Below, piece by piece: positions 35,226-47,489 of a DNA stretch of 64,000 nt. The notes under the pieces were generated by a model. It saw nothing but the letters and a program-made list of their open reading frames with translations, ran no database searches and was not told where the DNA came from. The translations under genes were made by a program, and so were the position numbers. Positions within the stretch are counted from its first letter, which is position 1. The number at the start of each line of letters is the position of its first letter. The stretch is from Maratus speciosus (taxonomy: Eukaryota; Arthropoda; Arachnida; Araneae; Salticidae), in assembly GCA_963932465.1 (NCBI GenBank), contig OZ010800.1, positions 93,794,807-93,858,806 on the forward strand, in the 5' to 3' direction.

Positions 35226-36415
35226 TCTCCTTTTTTCCGCTAGCAAGAACCGGTGACAAAATGATCGAACGCGACAGCAGCTTTCTAAAAACACGCGACT
35301 ATTCTCGGATATACAATTCTCGGAAACACGCTGATGCAGACAGTTTTCAAATCGAAGAATTACTTTCAGATATATTTAATGCTAAAGTTAGACAAAATCG
35401 TTCCATTAAAAAAGTTTTATTGGAGTAAAAACTATACATGAGAATTTAATCATTTTTAGATCATTTTATAGGTTATAAGTTCCCGGTGTGCAGATTGCAT
35501 TTATTTTTTTTATTTGACTATTTTTTGAGGTTTTATTTCTATTTTAAATTCAAATTTTCAGTATTTCGAGAGTTTTTTCTTAAAATTTAAAAAATGTTAT
35601 TAATTTAAACTGTTGCCAACTGTATAAACAGCGCAAACAGTAATGTTTACTTCAAATTAAAAATTTATTTACACGGGACTATTGTAAACAGAAAAAAAAA
35701 ATTAAATTAGAATAAAATGATTACATGTTAAAAGCAGGAAAATTGTGTCATAAGAACCATATTTACACTGGAATTTTAAAAGAGAAACAAAATGTTAAAA
35801 TAAAAAAATCATTACTATGCGTTAAAACCTGTAAATGGAGGAAAATGGCCAAAAATATGGCAAAACAATTTAAATAAAAAAATATATCTGCGCGAGACAT
35901 TTACCTGATATTTTTAGATAATATTTTCAACTATTATCGTGAATTCGAAGACAGCGCAAATAGTATTTCCTTCTAACAACAAAAGTATTTTCACGTGAAT
36001 ATTAATAAGAGAAATAAAACTTTGGTGTAAATTACGTCAGATTTAAAACGATACATTTAAAATGAATTATTTAAAAGAACTATCTTATAGCGCTGTTAAA
36101 AATTACCGAGAGACAATGACACTGTTTACTTAATTCATTTTACATTAAATTATTTTCGAATGTTTAACTAATTTTTTTAATTAAATACGAAAACAGCCAT
36201 TGTATCTTTTAACAGCACCAGATATGGTCTTAAAAATACCCAATCCAAGAAAAACGAATGGAAACCCGTTTACAGAGAGATCGCTACTGTTTTTTTTTTT
36301 TTTTTTTTTTTTAATTCAATATTTTTAAAGCCGATCAAATTAGCGTACTTTTTGGATTTTGGTGTCCCTGAACGGAGGTTGGCGAGCGTAGCTCGTAGGG
36401 GGCTGAGCCCCCTAG
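35226..36415 (+). mobile_element. Non-autonomous Helitron, copy 1
   Basis: The 3' end has the stem GGGGGCT...AGCCCCC directly followed by CTAG (36412-36415) and a host T. The proposed 5' end is TCTCC at 35226. From about 35330 (GATGCAGACAGTTT) to the end it is colinear with the inverted copy at 46141-47489; the first ~100 bp differ. A T run of about 24 (36291-36312 region) lies 80 bp before the conserved 3' 100 bp. It encodes no Rep/helicase. The 5' edge is less certain than the 3' edge. Confidence 0.75.
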
Positions 36416-36649
36416 TACAATAACATTATATAAAATCAAAAAACAAATTAAATGAATTTAATTTACTTACGTTTATTTTTATAAAAAAAATCATTTTAAG
36501 TTTGCAATATTTTAAATTATCCTTAATATTTTATGTAAAAACTATCATTATTCATATATTTTGATATGAATTGGAAATTAAGTTTCGCATACTTTATTAT
36601 TTTTCATACTGACCGATAAAGTGAGTGAGCCGAATCCAAGATCCTTAGC

Positions 36650-36865
36650 TTAACCCTTTCCGGCACAGGCAATTTTTCTTCTAAAATGATGAAATGGTTG
36701 ATTGATACCGAATTTACAAACTACTTTTTTAGAAATTAAAAACATGTTATTTTAAATGTTCACTGTAAAAGCAAAATTTTACTAAAATATTCTTTGTGCC
36801 GTTCGTAAGTTTGGAATTAAAATTTGGTTATCCCGACCTAGGCACACAACGTCGGAAAGGGTTAA
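36650..36865. mobile_element. piggyBac-like MITE (TTAA), intact ends
   Basis: It is bounded by TTAA at 36650-36653 and 36862-36865. The ends read CCCTTTCCG and CGGAAAGGG, a short perfect inverted repeat. Length is 216 bp including both TTAA. It is homologous to 1001-1218. Non-coding. Confidence 0.85.
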
Positions 36866-37455
36866 TATCTAACATATCTACCCATGGAACTACTAACTGC
36901 ACCGACAACTGACGATGCATTTCACTTAGACAAATTTAATGACAGTAACCTTTAGTCTGCCGTCTAACCATCTAAAGTGAATATACCTCGGTTAATTTAA
37001 CTGTATTAAACGAAGAGTCTTCATAGATATACTTAATTATTTTTAACTGAATAATTTTGATTGCTAAATATTTCATATAGATTAAAATTGTTCGAACTGA
37101 GTGTAAAAGTGTAGAAATGGAGTTTAATTTCCATAATTCAAAACATGCTTTTTAACCTTTTATGTTCCGACGAACCTTTAAATCCCATGAAAGAAAATGT
37201 AATATAATTTTTTGTTGTTTTATTATTCGTCTACTAATAAAAGTAAGATTCCACTTTCCATAAAAATTATTTTTCATTTCTTATTTTATAGTTTTTAAAA
37301 CATCATAGAGAATAGTTTTTTTTTCTGAGTTTATTGAATACGGGACATTAAAAAATATATACCTAAAGGCGGTGTTAACAATAAAAAAGTAATGCTGGTT
37401 CAATTTGAAAGATATATAACAACAGTTTAACACTGGCAATATCGTAAACAAAAAT
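36866..37455. other. AT-rich, nothing recognised
   Basis: No supported feature. Confidence 0.5.
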
Positions 37456-37459
37456 GCCT

Positions 37460-37855
37460 TCATATCCGAACAAGAAAGAAAAAATCATGCGTCAAGCATA
37501 GATTAAGAAACACTTTCCAACGCATTCAGAATAATGTAACAAAAATGCACAGTTTATTAAATTAAAATATTATATCTTATTCAACCATATTGAAACGCAT
37601 AACACATGAAAACCCAAATATCAGCTGTCTCTATCTCCGATCGAAATATTATCTGAATTCTTTGTGCACCCTTGTATATGATATATAGATATGTACTTTT
37701 TAATTACATGCATGCCAGAATTTAGTTCAGTTAAGAAATACATAAACCTCAGTTGAAAACTCACCTTCAGCATATGTCACAATGTATCAAATATATAGAT
37801 TTACTTTTTAAAACGTTAATGACAGATTAAACTCAAATTATCTGATAATTTTACA

Positions 37856-37896
<41 letters not shown>

Positions 37897-38527
37897 CAAA
37901 TATATTACATATAAAATAAGATTATATTTTCTACACTTTCTTTATATGATTATTAATTTTCTGTTCACACAGCATTAATCTTGAAGCTTTTAACTAACAA
38001 TTAATTACTTTTTAATTACCGAAATTACTTTACATTTGAAAAAGCTTTTACTTTAATGACAATCACTTTATAAACTTTAACAATGACATGAAATGTGTCC
38101 TCTAAGAACTATTCAGTGAATATTCACCTCATTTCATAACCGTTGCTAGTTAACACTCTATTCGGGCATTCATTAAATAGAAGAAGTTACTATCTGTCAC
38201 CTTTCTCTAATTTCCGTTAATACGGGAAATGCTACATGAATTATTTTGTGGAGCCCTGTATACTAGGAGATATAGAATTGATATACTACATTAGTAACTA
38301 CTAGTAACATCAAAAATTATTTAAATTTTACAGCATATAGCGAATTTTAAAACGCACTTCCAGCAATTATTAATCAAGGAGGGTACTGTAACAGATTTCT
38401 TTTGTGTGTCTCAGTAAATGAACGTCAAATGCTATGAATGCCCTATTCTATCGTAATCAACTTGTATTGAAATTTAGTAATTTATACCAGTTTCAATACA
38501 TTTGGAATAGCGCAATCTCATTAACAC
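37460..38527 (+). repeat. Diverged repeat family, uninterrupted copy
   Basis: Blocks recur elsewhere in the window. TCAAGCATAGATTA (about 37492) matches 43945. The GATTTACTTTTTAAAAC block (about 37798) matches 39982. The TTACATATAAAATAAGATTA block (about 37905) matches 42890. GCACTTCCAGCA (about 38356) matches 44607. An (AT)n tract lies at 37860-37891. Non-coding. Confidence 0.55.
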
Positions 38528-39340
38528 TTAACCGGAAACATGCTGTCTGTGAGATCTTTCCGTCTACATATCTACCCTTTACACAAAAATTAACGCGTCC
38601 CCAATCTTATCACCCAAATTAATCCTTACGTTGCTGGTCCTCTGCCTTCCCCACCTATTTGCAACACCTGCGCATTTTTAGTTATTGAAGGAAAAATTAT
38701 TTTATTTTCAAAGCAGTCTGTGAGACGGCAGGTTTCCGTTTATGTAATTTTTTGCTCTGGGGTATTGATATGGGGGAGCCGTCAAAGCAGGTAGGCTACA
38801 GTGATAAAAAAAGGACTGAAGAAACTGTTTTGAGAATGTTTGATGAAGTAGTGATTGACATAAGCGATGTTGAAAGTATTTCAGATGATGAATATATAAA
38901 TTCTGAACACGAATGTGACTCAACATTGTCAAAAATGCATAAAAAATGCAGATATTTAGAACATGCTACAATATTTACTATTAAATGTTTTGTTAATTTT
39001 ATTGCTTAATATTTTTTTCTAATTCATTTAGTAATGAAATGTATAAAAAAGATTAGCATTTATTTAATTATTATGACGAAAATTTTACATTTTGAACACT
39101 AATGTGTAATTTTAAAATATTTTCTGTCTCCGACATTCAAAACTTATTTTGATGCTGTCATTTTAAAATATTGGTCATGTTAATGCATTATTATTACATA
39201 TTAAGTGTTAAAGTTCACTATTTGGTAAATTATTAAGAGTTATTTTCGTTTGAAATATTTAAAGCAATTTTTTTTTAATTTGGCAGTCTCACAGACGGCA
39301 CGTTTCCGTTTGTGCACGAGATTTTAATGTTTCCGGTTAA
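38528..39340 (+). mobile_element. piggyBac-like element, internally deleted
   Basis: TTAA at 38528-38531 and 39337-39340 flank CCGGAAACA on the left and TGTTTCCGG on the right. A subterminal CTGTCTGTGAGA motif is repeated in inverted form near the right end (TCTCACAGACGG). Total length is 813 bp, against the ~2.5 kb typical of active piggyBac. A short acidic open frame remains inside. Confidence 0.7.
38770..39009 (+). pseudogene. Remnant of piggyBac-type transposase N-terminus
   Basis: From the ATG at 38770 the frame reads MGEPSKQ and then an Asp/Glu/Ser-rich stretch (VVIDISDVESISDDEYINSE) before a Cys/Lys segment and stop, about 79 codons. piggyBac transposases start with an acidic disordered region of this kind. 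The catalytic Asp residues and C-terminal cysteine-rich domain are absent. The family is inferred from the position inside TTAA/CCGG ends, as the sequence alone is not diagnostic. An upstream in-frame ATG at 38752 is less likely. Confidence 0.5.
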
Positions 39341-40044
39341 GGGTTAAAATAATCTGCAAACGATTTTTCTCCATATACAATAATGTTAAGAATTCTTTTG
39401 AGTGTCCCTGTAAATGAACTAATTATCCTACATACTTCATATACAATGTCAAAAGAATTGTATAAGAATCCGAGTATGTTTACAGGAGTTAGAACAGACG
39501 TACAGATAACCCGAATGCCCCAAAACTTTTCACCTTTGTTGGAATGTGTTAAAAATAACACTATTTAAAGTATTTTTTATTGCGATTTTATTGTGAATTG
39601 ATCTATGTAATAGGCGGATGAATTTTTCCTAATTGAAAGAAAATGTAAATATCTCTGCCTATTATTCACTAACCAGTAACTAAGTTTTGTTACTGACACT
39701 GGTTTTCTTTTAATTGTAAATGTTAAATATATTTACACATTTACCTTCCAATTATGAAATAATTAGTTGCATGTTTTTAACATGCTTTCATTATTTTTGA
39801 TTTTGTTTTTGTTAATCTATATTTTTTTGCAAATATAGAAACATTTTTTATGTGAAAAACCTCACACATTTCCTTAATTTGATAAAGTGTTGAGCTGTGG
39901 TCAATTGTTTCATGTGATGATGTTTTCATAACTTTCACGGTTCTTGATGTTTAGATTGAGTTTTGTATGCATCAAAAATATGGATTTACTTTTTAAAACA
40001 TTAAGGATCGATTAAACTCAAATTATCTGCTAATTTTAAAATAT
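39341..40044 (+). repeat. Diverged repeat family, left part of LINE-split copy
   Basis: 39395-39500 has the GTCCCTGTAAATGAACTA type block seen at 45360 and 51240. 39960-40044 matches 37775-37860 (ACTTTTTAAAAC.TTAA, GATTAAACTCAAATTATCTG). It continues after the LINE at about 42875. Confidence 0.55.
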
Positions 40045-42870
40045 GCCAGAAGTTGATGACCTTGGCTACGTATAATGGACAATCCCTATCTTCGAAAAAT
40101 CGTTTATAGGAACTTGAAGAAGAATTAGAAAGAATCAACTGGGACATCCTAGGATTATGTCAAGTAAGATGAACAGGAGAACAGAAGATAAATCTTGCCA
40201 TTGGACATGAATTATACTACAGAGTCACAGATGATGAAAGAACCAGCGGTGCAGGATTTCTAATTCATAAAAGGTGGAAGAATCACATCGTAGAATATGA
40301 TAGTGCATCAGATAGAATTGCAAGGTTAGTAATACAGGTGTCCAGAAGATACAAGCTGCAAATTACCCAAGATTATGCACCAACAGTAAGCTATACTGAT
40401 GAAGAAGTTGGAGATTTCTATGAAGAAGTAGCTTCAATGCATCAAAAGGGAAAAGGCTACATAAAATTAATAATGGGAGACTGGAAAGCTAGAAGTGCGG
40501 AAAAGAGAAAGTTGAGATATCAGTAACAAATCATGGATATGGGGTGCGAAATGAAAAAAGAAACAGATTGATTGAGTTTGCAGAATGTGAACAGTTGTAT
40601 ATCATGAATTCATTTTTCAAGAAAAATCCACAAAGGAAATGGACTTGGCGTTGTGCAAATGGGTGAATAAGTGAAATCGACTCCATTTTAACAAACAAAA
40701 AGCATGTTTTTCAGGATAGCAGTGTTCTCAATAACTTCAGTACAGGGAGTGATCACAGGTTGGTTAGATGCAAACTGTTGTTAAATACTAAAGTAGAAAG
40801 AATGAAGCTTTTGCAACACTTAAAGAAATCAATCGATATAATAAATCTCCAGAAACATAAAGAAGAATTCTATTTGGAACTAAAAAACCGTTTCCAAGTA
40901 ATTCAATCAACTTTAGAAAAAAAGCAAGATGTTACAGTAGTGAACAAGAAACTAACCAGTACTCTACAAGATATTGCAAAGAAGATAGCCGGTGATTCAC
41001 AAGTAAAGCAGACAAAGAAAATAACAGAAGAAACAAGAAGATTGATGAAGAAACGCAGAGAATCTAATATGAAGAAATCAAGAGTTGAATATGCTGAATT
41101 ATGTAAAACGGTAAGAAAATGTGTTACACAAGTTATCAGAAAATTTATCTCTGATCTTGCCAAGAAAGTTTTAGAAGATAACAAAAGTTTAAATTCAGCT
41201 AGGCGCAAACTTTGTGTTTGAAGAAAAGGTAATTTTGCACTAAAGAGGGCAGATGGAACAATCACCAAAATAAATAAAGAAACAGTACACACTGTCGAAA
41301 AATTCTATAACGATTTATGTAAATATGAAGATCAAAGGTAAATCAACCTATGTGATCCACGAGAAAATTTAAGAGAAACCGAAACCATAATCCCGGTGAT
41401 GACAGATAAAGTTTTACAAGCCATTAAATTTATGAAAAAAGGTAAGTGCCCTGGAAAAGATGGAATTACAATCGACCTTATCAAATGTCTCAAGAAATCT
41501 GATGTACCAGAAGATTGGAATAATGCTGTGATGGTTCTACTTTACAAGAAAAGAGAGAAGGAAAACATTAAAAACTACCGTCCGATCATCTTACTATCAG
41601 TGATTTACAAAAAGTTTCACAAAAGTTTTAACGTCAAGTCTTGAATCAGCTCTGGACCCAGCTCAACCTAGAGAACAAGCAGGATTCCGGAGTGGATTCA
41701 GCACAATGGATCATATCCAAACGGTAAGGGAACTCATAGAAAAACTTAAGGAATATATTTTACCTCTCTGCCTTGCCTTTATTGATTATGAAAAAGCATT
41801 TTATTCGGTCTACACATCAGCAGTAGTAGAATTTCTGGAGGGAATTAGTACAGACAAACCTTACATAAATATTATAAAGAAGATTTACAAGAAAGCAACA
41901 GCAACCATCCGCTTGGACAAAGGTAAAGCAAAGATCAAGCTTGGAAGTGGGGTAAGACAAGGAGACACCATTTCACCTAAGCTTTTTACTGCTATCGTAG
42001 AAAATATTTTTAATAAGCAGGATTGGGAAAACAAAGCGATTAGGATAAAAGGGTATATTTAAGTCATCTCCGATTCGCTGATGACATTTTAATTTTCATT
42101 AACAGTCCTGAAGAATTGGAAAATATGCTAAAAGATTTGGCAGAAGCTAGCATTAATGTGGGATTAAAAATAAACTTGCAAAAGACTAAGGTGATGTTCA
42201 ATTCATTTGCATCAAAAAAGAAAATCGTCTACAACGACACTGAAATTAAAGAAGCGCAAAGTTACGTGTACCTTGGGCAGGAAATATCATCGGATAATAG
42301 TATCATGAATGAAATCAATAGATGAATAACAAATGGGTGGAATGCTTTTGGGAAGAACAATATTATTTTGAAGAGTAAAAATGCCCCTTTGTTGAAAAGA
42401 AAGGTATTTAACTAATGTGTTTCGCCTGTGCTAACTTAAGGAGCAGAAACACGGCCGCTAACAAAACGGATGGTACAAAGATTACAAACAACACAGAGAA
42501 GTATGCAAAAGATGTATGCAAAAGATGTATGCTAGATATAACTAGAAGAAAAATAAAAATAATAACCTGGATAAGAAGTCAGACGAAAGTTTTTGGTATC
42601 ATTGAAAGAATTAAACGGCTAAAATAAAAATGGGCTGCGCACATTGCAGGAAGATGATAAATGGAGCACAAACACCCTACAGTGGTATCCCAGAGATTGA
42701 AAACGGCCAAGAAGACGACCTTAAGTGAGTTGGAGTGATGAAATCAGAAAAGTAGCCGATGTAATTTGGATGATTAAGGAACTAAACAGGAAACATTGGA
42801 AAAATCTGGGGAAGACCTACATCCAGTAGTGGGTTGAAAACAGTTGATGTTGATGATGATGATGATGATG
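40045..42870 (+). mobile_element. RTE-type non-LTR retrotransposon, near full length, dead
   Basis: The order is endonuclease, then reverse transcriptase, ending in a (TGATGA)n tail (about 42846-42870), as in RTE-clade LINEs. It starts next to a coding ATG (40056), so any 5' UTR is short or truncated. It interrupts a copy of the 37.8-kb repeat family: the sequence before 40044 and after 42875 is continuous in the copy at 37775-37920. Confidence 0.88.
40056..42830 (+). pseudogene. RTE endonuclease-reverse transcriptase polyprotein, multiple stops and frameshifts
   Basis: The endonuclease part has ELEEELERINWDILGL and the following VR, where a stop replaces Trp, then GHELYYRV and FLIHKRWKNH (about 40110-40290). 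QITQDYAPT and KLIMGDWKAR (about 40360-40490) follow, then IDSILTNK and GSDHRLVR (about 40680-40770). The reverse transcriptase part has KCPGKDGI and KNYRPI (about 41440-41590), EQAGFRSG and LAFIDYEKAF (about 41670-41805), GVRQGDTISPKLF (about 41950-41990) and the catalytic RFADDILIF (about 42070-42100, after a frameshift). GLKINLQKTKVM and YLGQEIS follow. The end resembles the RTE WK.LG..Y terminus. The protein would nick DNA and copy its own RNA. Many stops show it is inactive. Confidence 0.88.
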
Positions 42871-42874
42871 ATTA

Positions 42875-43620
42875 TATATGTACATATATGTTACATATAA
42901 AATAAGATTATATTTTCTGCACATTAATTATATGATTATTAATTTTGTGTTCGGAGAACATTAATCTTGAAGCTTTTCACTAATAATTAATTACTTTTTA
43001 ATTACCGAAAGTACTTTATATTTTAAAAATCTTTTACTTACTCCAAGAACTATTTAGTATATTTTCACGTCGTTACAACCGTTATAAACCGTTGCCTGGT
43101 AACACTTTATTCGGCCATTCATCCAGTAGAAGTTACTATCTGTCTGCTGTCTCTAATCGAATAGCCGAAATTCTTCAGAGTTTTATTGGAAAGACTATCG
43201 TCTTGTCAACTACAAAACTGAATCAATTATCTCTCAAGAAATAGTCCAAAAGCAATGGGAAGGTCAAGCTTTTTATTTCGAAATGTTTTTGTTAAATTCA
43301 AAGATCTGTTTGTTCACTGAAGGGATATTTTTGGTGAAGAAAATACTTTATGTTTCATAAATTTAAAAGTTATTATTAAAGTTAAGAAAATTTCTCTTAC
43401 AGCATTCCTAAATTTAGAAAGCTTGAAAATTTTTGCTCTTATACGTCATAACTAATTTTAATATTCTGTGAGTTATGTTTAATGGGAATGTAGAAGGACA
43501 GTAATACATAAATGTGAAATAAATTTATTTTATGCTTAAATAACATATATTGTTCTATGAAAAATTGCTTATAGAATGTCTATTGAATGATTGTTTAAAA
43601 AATAAAATTTTAATTTATCT
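42875..43620 (+). repeat. Diverged repeat family, right part of LINE-split copy
   Basis: 42890-43160 matches 37900-38210: TTACATATAAAATAAGATTA, TCTTGAAGCTTTT, TTAATTACTTTTTAATTACC, GAAGTTACTATCTGTC. The remainder to 43620 is AT-rich without clear content. Confidence 0.6.
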
Positions 43621-43629
43621 GGAAGTATA

Positions 43630-44780
43630 TATTTATTTACAGATCACTTAAATCTCCTCTCCAGACTTTATCGAATGATTGATGTTTATACTTCATAGTC
43701 ATTCCCTGGTAATGTTTTATTTTATTTAAATCAGTGGCAGAGTCTATTTCTGGCTAACTATTCTAATTTTAACCAGATGTCCTCGAAGTTTTATTAGTTA
43801 TGCAACCGAGAGTATCAAGATATAAAACTAAAAAGATATTTTCTTACTAGAATACAATACAATAGTCTGAAATTACTCTACTGGACTTTCTGAACATTGG
43901 CGTTCATCTCCAGAAAGTATAAACAAGAACGAAATTATATGCCTCAAGCATAGATTATAGAAGACATACAGGAAACTTTAACGAAACTTCACCGTTAAGT
44001 AAGATGATAGAAGATATATAATTAAAAATATTAGAAAACGTTTAAAAATCCTGTTTTTGTAATTACAGTGCGTTGATAAAAATGTAGTCTAATTATTCTG
44101 TCCATCCCTATATATGATCTACAGAATTGCACTACATAACATGATATAATCTAGTTAAGTTTTAAAAATTATTTTATCGATTTTTGCCAATAGATGGAAA
44201 TGCATTCATATGTTTTAGAACAGCCCTATATATAATCCCAAGACTTTTGTACACACCACATAAAACGTTAAAATTTAATTCAGACAAAAAAACAAATGAT
44301 ACAACTTAAAACTCTCATCAAGCATTAACCAAACACAAACGCCAACGAACATTGTTCTTTGCGTAGCACTGTATTTGAATTTATTTATAGTCCAGAAACT
44401 TCTTTTAGTTTACTAAATACTGTTCAGTAGGAAAATAAATAACGCAATTTAAAATTATCCTTAAGCAATCCCTCCCCCCTCCATAGACATTAACACTTAA
44501 GAAGTCCTTTTTGTAGCCTTGTAAATGATGAAAAAAAAATTTCACACTATGTACTATGAAAAAATATAGTTAAAGTTAAAAACGCAAATGAATGTTGAGA
44601 ATGCACTTCCAGCAGTTATCATTCATAGACAGTACCGAAACCGAATTAGATGTGTGTCTCTGCAAAAGATAAATAAATGCAATGCATGCCATACATTTCA
44701 GTAATCAACTAAGGCTGCACGTCAGCAACTCCTATAAATTTTATTACGTTTGGAATAGTGTAATAACAATGAAATATACC
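43630..44780 (+). repeat. Diverged repeat family, further copies
   Basis: 43640-43850 is a weak copy of 43030-43240 (CCTGGTAA.....TTTTATT, GTTTTATT). 43915-43975 matches 37460-37520. 44490-44770 matches 38240-38525 (GCACTTCCAGCA, TTTGGAATAG). Block order suggests a long tandem or segmentally duplicated region rather than one element. Confidence 0.45.
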
Positions 44781-44817
44781 GCAAAAGATTTTTCACCGTA
44801 GGCCGTTATAGACGGGG

Positions 44818-45168
44818 GCCGGCAGCACAGACAATCACCTCATCGAGTTCACGGCTGAAATTCCAGATTTAATTAAAACTCGATATGCATATTAAAGTGC
44901 AATCGGTCTGTCAAGTCACACCTTGATGGAAAACACCTGAAAACCTGATTCTAACAGTCGACTCGTAGATTTACTATTGTGTTTTCCTTCACCCAAAAGT
45001 ATGAAAACATGGAGGACTGGAAGCAGGAACACGCAATAGTAAATGTACGAGTCAACCGCTACAATCGTGTTTTCGGGTGTTTTACACCAAGATATGACTT
45101 GGCAGACCGATTGCGTTTTAATATGAGTATCGAGTTTTAAATCATTCAGGAATTTTAGCCTGTGCAGG
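44818..45168. mobile_element. Palindromic MITE, copy A
   Basis: The arms share CAATCGGTCTG(T/C)CAAGTCA on the left, with its complement TGACTTGGCAGACCGATTG on the right, and AAACACCTGAAAAC with GTTTTCGGGTGTTTT. The left end is GGCAGCACAGACAATCACC. The right end is shortened (CCTGTGCA at about 45160). The homologous copy is at 52799-53173. Confidence 0.7.
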
Positions 45169-45600
45169 TCTATTATAAAACAGAATTATTTTGTGTTATC
45201 TTGTAAAGTAATAAATTATGCTTTGAACCCCATATTCCGGCAAAAGCACGTTTAGCGCCCTCCATGAACACACGTGAATTTCATTTTATTTGAAATTCTG
45301 TATCATCTTACTGTACATGGAATGAATTTTCTTTTTGACAGTAATGTAACGGAATACTTTTGATCCTGTGAACGAACTATATATGTTACACACAATCGTG
45401 TTATTGAAAACTTCAATATCATATTAAATCTACATGTCAATCGGAGTATATTTATTAGAGTTACAGCAGGGACAGGCAAACCAAAGTCATAAATACAGGT
45501 TAGGTACTAAATACTGTTAGAAATATTCAGTCATTTTATTTTACAAAATTAAATATAAAACAATAAATACACTATGATAAAGCTTAGACGTGAGAGTTTA
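45169..45600. repeat. Fragment of the 'cctgtgaacgaac' repeat family
   Basis: TAATGTAACGGAATACTTTT (about 45342), CCTGTGAACGAACTATA and TTATTGAAAACTTCAATA resemble blocks at 5330, 33730 and 51545. The rest is AT-rich. Confidence 0.4.
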
Positions 45601-45613
45601 CTATGAAGTAATT

Positions 45614-46140
45614 TTACTCGAATCGACCGCCGACTTTATTGATTAGCAAAGATTATCTCTTATGCCATTGTCCAACTGCGGCAAGAGTAATTTTCAGAGG
45701 AAATCGGTCCCATTCACGCAATATTGAAGTTTTGAGAGAGTGCAAACTTCTGAGTTGTTTGCTATATATGTTAGCTTCTAAAATCCCCTATACGCAACAA
45801 TCTAATCCGGGGAGGAAGGTGGCCAATTTTCTTGCATTTTAAAGTTTGGACAACTGCCATGGGGCCAACCCTGTGTTGATTTAGCTCGGTACGAAGGTGC
45901 AGAATCTTGCTGACATATCCAGTTCTTGTTAGAATAGTATCTGTCAGCATCTGACAATAAACGTGCAGCCAATAAGTCCTGTTTGTAATATTCCTCATTG
46001 GTTTTAATCCCTTCATTGATGAATTTCAAAGGAAAATTTCCATTGTTTGCCACTGCAGCTCACACTAAAACAGAAGTCTTGTACTGAAAGAGTTTAACAG
46101 TTCGAACGTTTTTAAGTATATCCAAGAATCATTTTTAGCA
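45614..46140 (-). pseudogene. maT-like mariner transposase, C-terminal half
   Basis: The minus-strand frame contains VANNGNFPLKFINEG, WICQQDSAPSYRAKS (second catalytic Asp, codon at about 45903-45905) and NWPPSSPD. Decayed sequence then leads to LREWDRF-like residues and a final GRFE stop (45614-45616). QQDSAP and EWPPYSPD motifs are typical of the maT/DD37D group of Tc1-mariner. The third Asp, just after SPD, is lost in a region with a stop and frameshift. The N-terminal half is at 47490-47968, beyond the inserted Helitron. Confidence 0.8.
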
Positions 46141-47489
46141 CTAGGGGGCTCGGTCCCCTACGAGCTACACTCGCCAACCCCCGTTCAGACACCGCAGTTT
46201 CCAAAAGCACGCTAATTTGATCGGCTTTAAAAAGATTTTGAAAGATTGAATTATAATTTAAAAAATGGTGGCGATCTCCCTATAAACGGGTTTCTATTCA
46301 TTTCTCTTTGATTGGGGAATTTTAAGAAAAATCAGCTGCTGTTAAAATATACTATGGCTGTTTTCCTGTTTGATTAAATAAAACCAGTTAAACATTTCAA
46401 AATAAGCTAATATAAAATGAATTAAGTAAACAGAGTCTTTGCCTCCCGGTATTTTTTAACAAAGCGAAAAGAAAGTTCTTTTAAATAAGACATTTTAAGC
46501 GGACTCTCATTTCAAGCACACAAGACGTATGTTTGTTGTTCAATAAATAAATAAATAAATGAAAGACATTTTAAATGTATCGTTTTTAATCTCACGTAAT
46601 TTTCACTAAACTTTTATTTCTCTTTTTAATATTCACGTGAAAATACTTTTGTTAGAAATGAATTATTATTTGCGCTGTCCCAACAAGTGTAGTTGACAAG
46701 TTCATCTCGAAATATCAAATAAATGTCTCGTGCAATTTTTAAATTGAAATTATTTTGCAATACTATTTTTTTTTGTTCATTTTACGTAATAAGTGTAATG
46801 TGACAAAAATGTGACGTAATTTCTCCTATTTAAGACTTCTAACGCCTGTTAATGAATTTATTATTTTACAATATCCTTTCTCTGTTAAAACTCACATGTA
46901 AATACGGTTTTTATGAAGTAATTTTCAGTAAGTTCCTGCTTTTTATACGTAATTATTTAATTCTAATTTGAAAGTTATGTTTCTGTTTAAAAAAGTTGCG
47001 TGTAAAACATTTTTAATTTGAAGCAAACATTATTGTTTGCGCTGTTTATACAGTTGGCAACAGGTTAAATTAGTACAATTTTCTAAAATAAGTAAAAAAT
47101 ATATCTCGAAATGCTGAAAATTTTTATTTAAAATAGAAATAAATGTTCAAAAAATGAGTCAAATTTAGAAATTAAATGCTTTCTGCACATCGGGAAATTA
47201 TAATGTATAAAATGATCTAAACATGATTAAATTCCGATGTATAGTTTTTGCTCCTATAAAACTTTTTTAATGGAACGACTTTGTCTAACATTAGCATTAA
47301 ATATCTCTGTTTAGCACTAAACTGTCTGCATCATTGTGTTTATTAAACATTTCTCTGTATTTCCGCCGATTTTCATATTTTTGTATGCAATATTTTTCTT
47401 AATATTAACGAAGAAAGACCTCCGGTCACAAAAATCAAAACCGGCGGCGGCGGTGACAGCGTAAGTTACTTTTTTTTAGAATAGAGAGA
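46141..47489 (-). mobile_element. Non-autonomous Helitron, copy 2, inserted in the mariner remnant
   Basis: On the minus strand it begins TCTCTCTATTC (47489) and ends with a stem GGGG...CCCC followed by CTAG (46141-46144) and a host T. The transposase frame reads ...YN before the 5' end and AKNDSW after the 3' end, so both edges are fixed by the interrupted protein. The host sequence is A|T at the junction with no target duplication, as known for Helitrons. It is homologous over most of its length to 35226-36415 but 159 bp longer. No coding capacity. Confidence 0.88.

Noticed and set aside
40903..41292. 129-codon minus-strand frame
   Set aside because: Antisense to the RTE pseudogene.
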